Assembly: GCA_029779385.1 (NCBI GenBank)
Contig: JAKPAQ010000055.1
Span: forward strand, 1 to 15,231
Direction: 5' to 3'
From: Actinomycetes bacterium
GTDB taxonomy: Bacteria > Actinomycetota > Actinomycetes > Propionibacteriales > Nocardioidaceae
DNA: 15,231 bases
The notes beneath the pieces were generated by a model. That model worked only from the letters and a program-made list of their open reading frames with translations, was not told the origin of the DNA and did not search any database. The position numbers and the translations under genes were made by a program. Below are positions 1-6,600 of the stretch, one piece after another (positions within the stretch are counted from its first letter, which is position 1; each line of letters opens with the position of its first letter).

Positions 1-1
1 C

Positions 2-121
2 ATCGGGCCAGGCACCTCTCGCGACCTGACCGCCGACCTTGCGGCCGGAACCTACGAACTGGCCTGCAAGCCAGGCCAAACCGGCAACGGAATCCGCACA
101 ACCCTGACGGTTACCGCCTAG
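2..121 (+). CDS. Cupredoxin-like (EfeO-type) protein, 3' end only
   Basis: The reading frame is open from the window edge and ends at TAG 119-121, giving the last 39 residues of a protein whose start lies outside. The fragment contains a PGTSRDLTADLAAGTYELAC stretch followed by KPG and GIR and ends in LTVTA. This pattern (PG, a beta strand, an AGTYELAC segment, a glycine-rich loop, then a final LTV strand) is how the cupredoxin-like domain of EfeO-family iron-uptake proteins and related small secreted cupredoxins ends. Such proteins act outside the membrane and may bind copper or iron; the Cys in the YELAC segment is a plausible ligand, but the other ligands are not in view. Whether it is a stand-alone cupredoxin or part of a larger protein cannot be decided. 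A very long hairpin follows the stop codon. Confidence 0.6.
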   Translation: MGPGTSRDLTADLAAGTYELACKPGQTGNGIRTTLTVTA

Positions 122-137
122 CCTCGAATCAAGATCC

Positions 138-209
138 GGCTGAACCCGCAGCATTCGGTGAGATTGGCGCCTCCAGTGGCCAAATCCACCGAATGCTGCG
201 GATTCAGCC
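138..209. terminator. Long near-perfect inverted repeat, probable (bidirectional) terminator
   Basis: The arms are 138-160 and 187-209, 23 bases each, matching at 22 of 23 positions when one is reverse-complemented. The 26-base interval can extend the stem: GATTGGC at 162-168 can pair with GCCAAATC ending at 186, with one bulged base. The right arm is followed by CTAATTTT, a short T-run. The position, 16 bases after the cupredoxin stop codon, fits a terminator for that gene. The stem is much longer than an ordinary intrinsic terminator, so a mobile palindromic element or a protein-binding repeat is an alternative. Confidence 0.6.
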
Positions 210-311
210 TAATTTTCCGGCCAGCTTGGCGATTCGCGTGAGGGATCGACAGACTGTGGTGATGATCCGCAGCGCCGACTGTGCCGCAACGCCACCTGGA
301 TTGCCCGAGTC

Positions 312-1283
312 GTGACCCGCAAGCTGATCTACGCAGCGATCGTCGCCTTGCTGGTGGTCGTGGCCGTCCTGTTCGTCGCCGAACTTTCAGGGTTCCCGCG
401 GATCACCCCGGTGGTTCAGTTGCTCGCCTTCTATCCATACGTGTTGATCGCCGGAGTCCTCGCAGTAGCGGGCGCCGCAATCCTCCGGGTGAAGGCGATG
501 ATGATCGTCGCCGCGCTGGCTCTGGCGGCATCGGTCATCTTGTTGATCATTTCCCGGCCATCTTCAAACGTCGTTGCATCCGGCGCACCTACCGACAGCG
601 CGACCGGGCACCTGAGGGTGGTCTCGGCGAACGTGTTGGAGGGGCAAGCCACCCAGGCTGTCCTCGACAAGGTGGCAAGCGAACAAGTCGCCACTGATGT
701 GCTGGCGATCATCGAATGCCCGCAGGTATGCAACGACGCGCTCGACTCGGCCAAGGCACGCACGTTGTTCCCGTACCGGATCGTCCGATCGATCCCTGGT
801 GCACGCGGCGCTGCCATCCTGAGCCGAACCCCCGTCCGCTGGCAGACGGATCCGGGAGAGATCAGCGCCGAGTACCCGGGGCTCCCGGCCGTTGCTGTCC
901 AGCGCGGTGCGCAGGACGTGACGGTCAAGGTTGCCCACCCATTGCTGCCATGGCCGGGACGCCTCGACGAATGGTCGAACGACCTCGCCGAGCTCCAGCG
1001 CTTCGCAGGCACAACTCCGGGCCCGCGGATGCTGCTCGGCGACTTCAACGCCACCCACTTCCATCGGCAGTTCCGCGACATCCTCGCGGCAGGGCCGGTC
1101 AGCGACTCAACCGCCGGCATCGGCGGAACCTGGCCGAGTTCGGTCCCGCCGTGGGCAGGTGCGCAGATCGATCACATCGTCACCAGCAGTGACTTCACGA
1201 CCTCGGCCGCCGGAAGCTGGGACGTTGAAGGGTCTGATCACCGGGCAATCTTCGCCGATCTGAACCTGGCCCCACCGCGTTAG
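312..1283 (+). CDS. Membrane-anchored endonuclease/exonuclease/phosphatase (EEP) family protein
   Basis: A 323-residue protein. Residues about 4-22, 33-58 and 62-82 are three hydrophobic segments, which should place the catalytic domain (about 100-320) outside the cell. The EEP-fold motifs are present in order: SANVLEG with Asn107, a metal-binding-type Glu135 in IIECP, His209 in VAHP, LLGDFNAT with Asp244 and Asn246, TWPS (273-276), QIDHI with Asp288 and His289, and the terminal GSDHRAI with Asp309 and His310. This is the complete active-site set of the DNase I/sphingomyelinase/inositol-phosphatase superfamily, so the enzyme is probably an active metal-dependent phosphodiesterase or phosphatase. 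Its substrate (nucleic acid, phospholipid or other phosphoester) cannot be told. The start is GTG at 312. No clear Shine-Dalgarno sequence precedes it, so a leaderless or coupled start is possible. It reads away from the hairpin at 138-209 and towards the small gene at 1470. Confidence 0.85.
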   Translation: MTRKLIYAAIVALLVVVAVLFVAELSGFPRITPVVQLLAFYPYVLIAGVLAVAGAAILRVKAMMIVAALALAASVILLIISRPSSNVVASGAPTDSATGHLRVVSANVLEGQATQAVLDKVASEQVATDVLAIIECPQVCNDALDSAKARTLFPYRIVRSIPGARGAAILSRTPVRWQTDPGEISAEYPGLPAVAVQRGAQDVTVKVAHPLLPWPGRLDEWSNDLAELQRFAGTTPGPRMLLGDFNATHFHRQFRDILAAGPVSDSTAGIGGTWPSSVPPWAGAQIDHIVTSSDFTTSAAGSWDVEGSDHRAIFADLNLAPPR

Positions 1284-1309
1284 CCACCCTCGGCGCGACA
1301 GCCAGCAGT

Positions 1310-1414
1310 CGGTCGTCGTGGGATTCACCCGACCGCACCTGCAGCGCCTCCGCGAGGAGCGATCCGGGCGTATCCTCGAATAGGGTCAAGTCGGACCTTC
1401 GAAATGTCGAAGGT
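1310..1414. other. Intergenic stretch with two small hairpins
   Basis: The 186-base gap between the EEP gene and the small gene at 1470 holds two stem-loops. One pairs CGGTCG (1310-1315) with CGACCG (1330-1335) and is imperfect inside. The other is a perfect 8-bp stem, ACCTTCGA (1395-1402) with TCGAAGGT (1407-1414), closed by an AATG loop. Neither is followed by a T-run. They could be a weak terminator of the EEP gene or a leader structure or operator for the small gene. No promoter was recognised with confidence. Confidence 0.35.
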
Positions 1415-1454
1415 ATCGGTTGGGAAGCAGCGTTAGACGCGCTTTCCGCGGCGC

Positions 1455-1461
1455 AAGGAGG
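1455..1461 (+). promoter_or_regulatory. Strong ribosome binding site of the 89-residue protein
   Basis: AAGGAGG lies 8 bases before ATG 1470, close to the ideal Shine-Dalgarno sequence and spacing. It is the best evidence that the short frame after it is a real gene and it fixes the start. Confidence 0.75.
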
Positions 1462-1469
1462 CGGTAGCG

Positions 1470-1739
1470 ATGGCAGCAACGGTCGCTCGCCGCCGCGTCG
1501 AAATCATCGTGACGGCAGCCTTGGCGCTGCTGCTGGTGATCGCTTTCTTCGCTTGGAGTTCGAACGTTGAATCGGGCGCAGCAACTACTGTCGGCAATGA
1601 GCAGATCGCCCCGACCTGCGATAGCCCGGATGTCCTGTCGGATCAACAATCAGCCGGTGGCGGAGATGGCAATGGCGAGGTCAACACGCCACCAGAGCCA
1701 CAACCTGCCGCCGCAGGCTCGGGGTACTGCGAGCCCTAG
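1470..1739 (+). CDS. Small membrane-anchored/exported protein of unknown function
   Basis: An 89-residue protein I do not recognise. It begins with a short basic stretch (ARRRVE), followed by one hydrophobic segment at about residues 11-28 (a run of Ile, Val, Ala and Leu ending in FFAW). This looks like an uncleaved signal anchor or a signal peptide. The exported part is short and low in complexity: a Gly/Asp/Asn-rich region, then a Pro-rich stretch, and a final GYCEP. Two cysteines are present, in TCDSPD and at the third residue from the end, which could form a disulfide. Support for it as a gene is the strong ribosome site. Its TAG stop interlocks with the stop of the convergent gene on the other strand. 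Confidence 0.6.
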   Translation: MAATVARRRVEIIVTAALALLLVIAFFAWSSNVESGAATTVGNEQIAPTCDSPDVLSDQQSAGGGDGNGEVNTPPEPQPAAAGSGYCEP

Positions 1740-2602
1740 GCCGGACTTGATTCCTTAACGCCTTCGTCTACAACCTCCGCGCCGTTTGCCGTCTTGGCGT
1801 TGCCGTATCGCTTCCACACCCAACGGCCCATCCACAATGCGCCGATGCCAGCAATCATCCAGGTCGCAATCACAATAGGGCCGCCTGGGCTGGGCACTGG
1901 AGGAATTGATCCGGTCAGCACGATCGGAGCGCCCGACGGCCCGGGACCTGTCGCGACGATTGTCTGACCTGGCTGGCTTGACGTCAGTTGGATTCCTGGG
2001 ACGTCGAGGGCAAGCGCGCCAATCACGGACGCATTTACGTCCTTGCGCAAGATGTCACCGATTTGCACCGCGACTTTTGCACCGGACTCGAACCCAACTC
2101 CCGCAATGGACAGGGCGTACTCCTGAGCCTCACCGGACACGATGGATGGGTCCGCCGCCAACAGCGCAGGCGCGTTGATAACTGCGGCACCCTTCACCAC
2201 CGGCAGCCCAACGACTGCCGAAGTCGACCGTGTCGCTTCGCCCGCGCTCTGCGAACTGCGGGGCACGGCCGAATTTGTCGGTTTCGTGTCTCGCGGCGCA
2301 AGGTCTTCAGGGGTCGGCAGTTCGGGTTTGGCAGGTTTGGTGGGCTTGGCCGGGGTCGACGGTTGTGCCGACGATTGGCTTGGCGTCGCTGTCGGCGTCG
2401 AGGAAGTGGACGTCGGGCTAGGAGAACCCGTGGGGTTGGGGGTTGGGTTCGTCTTGGGTTTCACCCAGGTCACGGTCAGTTGGTTCGCGTTGCCCCCATA
2501 ACCCGGGCCGTCAGCCGCCATGGCAACCGCGGGCGTTAGTACCAGGCCGGCAGCGAGCAGGCAGGAGCCTGCCACGCCAACTGGTCGCCTCGATAGCCGC
2601 AT
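1736..2602 (-). CDS. Secreted Pro/Thr/Ser-rich protein with C-terminal membrane anchor
   Basis: A 288-residue protein of unknown function when started at ATG 2602; the frame stays open upstream to 2695. The later start is preferred because it places a classical signal peptide at the N-terminus (MRLSRR, a hydrophobic core, then AMA before ADGPGYGG at about residue 30). After the signal come a short GPGYGGNANQLTVTW segment, a Pro/Thr/Ser/Lys-rich stalk (about 48-125), and a globular region (about 130-230) with beta-rich, Gly-containing repeats loosely like an Ig/IPT-type domain. A transmembrane segment (about 242-259) and a short charged tail follow. No LPXTG motif is seen. It is the last gene of the operon with the AftD-like protein and the phosphoesterase, 46 bases after the latter. 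This suggests a wall- or membrane-attached surface role. No good Shine-Dalgarno sequence was found. Confidence 0.7.
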   Translation of the reverse strand: MRLSRRPVGVAGSCLLAAGLVLTPAVAMAADGPGYGGNANQLTVTWVKPKTNPTPNPTGSPSPTSTSSTPTATPSQSSAQPSTPAKPTKPAKPELPTPEDLAPRDTKPTNSAVPRSSQSAGEATRSTSAVVGLPVVKGAAVINAPALLAADPSIVSGEAQEYALSIAGVGFESGAKVAVQIGDILRKDVNASVIGALALDVPGIQLTSSQPGQTIVATGPGPSGAPIVLTGSIPPVPSPGGPIVIATWMIAGIGALWMGRWVWKRYGNAKTANGAEVVDEGVKESSPA

Positions 2603-2624
2603 TCGGCCATTGTGCACCGCCAGG

Positions 2625-2644
2625 CAACAGGAACCAACAGGAAC
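2625..2644. repeat. Perfect 10-bp tandem repeat, two copies
   Basis: CAACAGGAAC occurs at 2625-2634 and again at 2635-2644, inside the 46-base gap before the secreted-protein gene (on the coding strand the unit reads GTTCCTGTTG). It may be a chance tandem duplication in the leader. Confidence 0.7.
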
Positions 2645-2648
2645 AAAG

Positions 2649-3689
2649 TCAGCGCTGATGGCAGGTTTGTGAGCCGCTATCGGTGACGACGTCATTCATA
2701 CCGCGGTAGGCAAAGTCGTAGTGATCTTGGAACAAGGTCAGTTCGAGGAACCCCGACTCGGTGAAGTTCGACGACTCCGCTGCCGGGTCCTTCTGCGGAA
2801 TCGCACCGGGCCGACGAATGGGCGGATACATCACTTGCCCACCCGTGCCGACGACAAACTGGCGGATGCCATCCGGCGAGGGATTGCCCGCAGCATCGAG
2901 CAGGGGGAAGCGCTGGTAATCGGCCTCGTGCCCGGACAGCATGATGTCGGCCTTCTTGTTCAGCAGCTCCTGAACGATGAATCCCGTCCGGTTGTCGCTG
3001 CCATGGATCCCACTCGACCAGCGCGGATGGTGCCAGTAGGCCGCGATGCAACGCCCGTTGGTGGCGGCCAAATCGTCCCGCAGCCACTGCACTTGCGGTG
3101 ACGCGGGCCCGCATCCCCCTGCGATCGTGGTGCAGTTGGAATTCAGCACGATGACGTGCCAACTGCCGATGTCGTAGGAGTAGTAGAAGTTGGTATCGGA
3201 GTGGGTTTGATCGCCGAACCATGCGACATACGGACGCGCGTCCTGAACCTTGTACTCCTGGTTACCCACAGCGGGTTGCGTGACGTCCTTGAGTCGGCCC
3301 CACTCGTTGGCGAAGACGTCGACGTAGTAGCCCAACGTGGGGGTTTCGTACTGGTAGTCGCCGAGTCCCCACACCATGTCCGGGTTCTTCGCCACGGCAA
3401 GATCAGATACCGCTCGCGCTAGGCACCAGCCGTTCTGGCCCTGCCCGTTGTTGAAGTTTGGATCGTCGGGTTGGCAGGCGCTGTCACCGGCCGCGATCAC
3501 CCGGAATCCGTTCGGCCCGGCGGGTTGCCATGGTCGAACCGCGGCAGCGGCAACAACCGCGACCGCGACCACAAAGATGGCTACGGTCACGATCAGCCAC
3601 CGCCGACCGCGCCGCTTCTCGCCGCCGCCGTCGTCGCCGGTGCCGCCGCCCTCGAGCCCCGCGTCCAACGCGGGTTCAGCGTCGCTCAT
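2649..3689 (-). CDS. Membrane-anchored metallophosphoesterase, purple-acid-phosphatase-like
   Basis: A 346-residue protein with a Gly/acidic cytoplasmic N-terminus, a transmembrane anchor at about residues 31-50 and an external calcineurin-like phosphoesterase domain (about 62-325). Recognisable purple-acid-phosphatase landmarks in order are GDS (Asp69), GDYQY (Asp111, Tyr114), GNQE (Asn143), AYWHHPRWSSG (His220/His221) and SGHEADYQRF (His254). In the family these read GDxG, GDxxY, GNHE, a conserved His, and GHxH. Here the GNHE His is Gln (codon CAG) and the second His of GHxH is Ala256 (codon GCC). The protein may therefore bind only one metal, have altered activity or be a non-catalytic binder. 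The start is ATG 3689, overlapping the AftD-like stop by 4 bp (ATGA). AAGGAGG at 3694-3700 lies 4 bases upstream. Translational coupling with the upstream gene is likely. Confidence 0.85.
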   Translation of the reverse strand: MSDAEPALDAGLEGGGTGDDGGGEKRRGRRWLIVTVAIFVVAVAVVAAAAVRPWQPAGPNGFRVIAAGDSACQPDDPNFNNGQGQNGWCLARAVSDLAVAKNPDMVWGLGDYQYETPTLGYYVDVFANEWGRLKDVTQPAVGNQEYKVQDARPYVAWFGDQTHSDTNFYYSYDIGSWHVIVLNSNCTTIAGGCGPASPQVQWLRDDLAATNGRCIAAYWHHPRWSSGIHGSDNRTGFIVQELLNKKADIMLSGHEADYQRFPLLDAAGNPSPDGIRQFVVGTGGQVMYPPIRRPGAIPQKDPAAESSNFTESGFLELTLFQDHYDFAYRGMNDVVTDSGSQTCHQR

Positions 3690-6600
3690 GAACCCTCCTT
3701 CGATCGCGGGATCCGGTACTTCGCACGGCGCTCGAGCCGCTGCGCCAGCTTCTCGTGATGACGTTCACGCCACTGCGCTGCCTTTCGACGCCGTCGCCTG
3801 CGCGGCCACGGAATCACCAGCCAGATGAATGCCGCCAGGACTGCCAGTGGGAACACGTACAACAGCTTCCGAGCCGTCATTGCTGGGCTATACGTGAGGG
3901 TTCCGCTGACGTCGGCGTCCTTCGGGATCCAGCCGTTCATCCAGCCCTGAAGTGCCACGTGTGGAGTTCCGGTTTCCCCTTGGAACGCCCACCCGGGCGC
4001 GTAGGTTTCGGCGAGGCCGATTCCGGTCGCCGGCTTGGGAGGCACCGCAGTGCCGCCATCACCGGGAGTGGCCCCGGTGACGTCCACCTTGTACTGCGCA
4101 GGGCCGAGTTCCTTGTAGGTCAGATTTGCCGGTGGCGCGACGGCTTCCTTCTTCACCAGCACCACGGTTGATGGCGATGACACCGGAATCAACTGCACGT
4201 CCCGATACTGAACGATCGCCTCCTGTTGGCCCTGCAGATCGCGGCTGCCGTAGAGGTAGATACGCGACTCGATCGCCGACGGGTTCGGAGTCAGCGGTTG
4301 GCTGTACGGCACCCACTGACCTGTCGGCCACGGCCCTGATGGCGGCAACTTGGCGCACGTCTCCGGCCCCTTGTAGAGGATGCAGAAGGCGGGATTTCTC
4401 AGCGCGACAGATCGACCTTGGAATGAGAATTGGTACAGCGAAGACGTACCGAGTTGCGGGGCGTCGGCGCTGATGCAGGCGCGGTCGTTTTTGGCCGTCA
4501 GCTGGAACGCCGGTTGCGGCTGGTCGGGGAGTTTGGTTGCCGTGATGCCAGCTTGATCAATCGTGTACTGACCGGTGTTGTAGCAGTCCTCGACTGGGCC
4601 GAAGTCCGTGAAGATGCTGCCCGAAGGCCCGCCGGTGATTCCTAGGGTGTGATTGCCAGGCGGCAAGGTCACGTCGCGATCGGGCACCTTCGGCGGGCTA
4701 ATCGGTTTCGACACCACGTTGTCGAGGGCCTCGATCTTGACGTCGCGGTACTGCGTGGTCGTCGGGGGAATCAGTCGCGCGCCAACGTTGGCGTAGAAGA
4801 TGACTTGGAATCCCTTGCTGTTCTTGTTGAGCGTGACGATCTGTTCGAACGGTGACCACTTCTTGCCGCTGTTCAGCCGGGGTGTTGGCATGCACCCGTC
4901 GAGTCCAACTTGCCACAGGCAGACCTCGGGCGCCTTGCCGTCGACCAATCGCGATTCGAAGCGAATCCGGTAGGTCCGGCCTGGTTTGGCGTCGGTCAAC
5001 GTTGTGCGGGTGCACGCCGCGTGGTCCTTGGCCGACAGCTGAAGTTCTCCGCCGCGTGGTGTGAACACCAGCCCAAGCTCGTTCCACGGGCGCGGCTCGT
5101 AGTTGTTGCAGTCGTAAACCTTGCTCCAGGGACTCGGCTTGGCTGGTGTTTTCGACTTCGCGTAGCCGGTGACGGTGGCCCCCGATCCGACGACAACTGA
5201 GGGCGACGTTCCCCCGGCTACCCCTTTGCCCGGCGCGCGCTTCTGCAACCAGCCGTCGAGTGACACAGCGCGCCCGGCCGTTTGCACGGCGACCAGCGGC
5301 TGGGGCACGGAGACCTTGAGATCGGGTCTTGCGGACTCGGCCTTGCCGTCGATCGTCACCTTTGTTGGATCCTTCAGAACGAGCTTGTTGGTGCCCTCCA
5401 TCTTCGGCACGAGGACGGCGGCAGCGCGGGCTCGCTGCCCAAGCGTGTAGGTCCCACCGGTGAGTGCAACCTCGGTCGTGGGTTCGCCCGTCGCGACAGC
5501 AGGGGCAGGCCAGCTGACCACGTCGTTGGCGACTGCGGGATTCGGATCGGTCGGGTCTGGGACGGCCCCCTTGGGAGTTGTCGCCGCCATGATCGCGCGA
5601 TCCGTTGACATCGTTCCGAGCGCCGAAGCCCCTGCTGCGGGTTGCCACGGAGCCGCAAGGATCCGGTCATAAGTCCGCACGTCGGGGAGGTTTCCGTCGC
5701 CGAGTTCCCAGAGGTCGAGCGTGCCGGACTGCACCTGCTTCATGTCCGGGGTCTGCTTCATTCCGGCTGTCAGGGTCGCGTCGTCTGCAAATGTTCGCCC
5801 CGGAAGACCTTTCACGAGGTCGTGCCGGATCAGCACACGTGAGGCACCGACGGAATTCAGCAGCTTGGGCACTGCGTCGGTGTCGCCGCTGAGCAACGCG
5901 GTCTCGATCGCTCGGACGTTCGCGGAGAAGCCGGGAACATCGCCGAAGTAGCCGTCGGGTTTCGGCTGGATCACCGGGACCGTTGACAGCAGGTTGGCGA
6001 TGGAGTCGACTCCGGCGAAGCCCCAAATCGTGGGCATTTGGTAGTAGTCATCGAGCGGCAACACCAGCAGCTTGCCGGACTTCCCACTCTGGTTGATCTT
6101 CTCCGTTGTCTGCCACCAATAGTCGGGAACCCGAACATGCGCGCTAGGAAGTTGCGGGCGGGCATCGGGTATGACCGAGCCGGTGTACAGCGGGTAGACG
6201 TACGCCATGACGGCCACGGCAGCTGCCGTCACCGCGACAGCCATCACCTTCGCGCTGCGCAGCCGGACCTTCTTCGCTCGCGCCCACACACCTTCCACGG
6301 ACATCGCAATCAAGATCGCGAAGAAGATCACCAGGACTTGGCCGAGCTTGCTCATTGGCTCCCGGAAGAGCCAGAACATCGGAACGTTGTTGTACATCCA
6401 GAGATTGATCGGCGCCCACACCGGCTGCAGGCCCTTGGCCAGGAAGACAAACGGGAGTGAGACGGCCATCAGTGCGAGTGCCGAGCGGCGAAGCGCCAGG
6501 CGTGCCAACAGAGGTGCCGCAAACACCAGTGCGGGAATCAGGTAGCGCACCCAGATGATCCACGGCTCATCCATCGAAGCTGCGAACGGCAAATACTGCG

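Noticed and set aside
193..315. Frame of about 40 codons whose TGA overlaps the GTG start of the EEP gene (GTGA)
   Set aside because: Its ATG lies inside the right arm of the long hairpin, no ribosome site precedes it and the peptide has no recognisable feature; the overlap is probably chance.
281..697. 138-residue frame overlapping the EEP gene on the same strand
   Set aside because: Arg/Pro/Gly-rich composition typical of an out-of-frame reading of high-GC DNA; the EEP frame has all family motifs.
431..1120. 229-residue minus-strand frame opposite the EEP gene
   Set aside because: Antisense shadow without motifs; the other strand carries a complete catalytic domain.
2603..2695. N-terminal extension of the secreted protein to 2695
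   Set aside because: It would overlap the end of the phosphoesterase gene and bury the signal peptide 31 residues inside; the start at 2602 gives a normal signal sequence.
4698..5648. 316-residue minus-strand frame inside the AftD-like gene
   Set aside because: Low-complexity Arg/Gly/Ser-rich alternative frame of the real gene.
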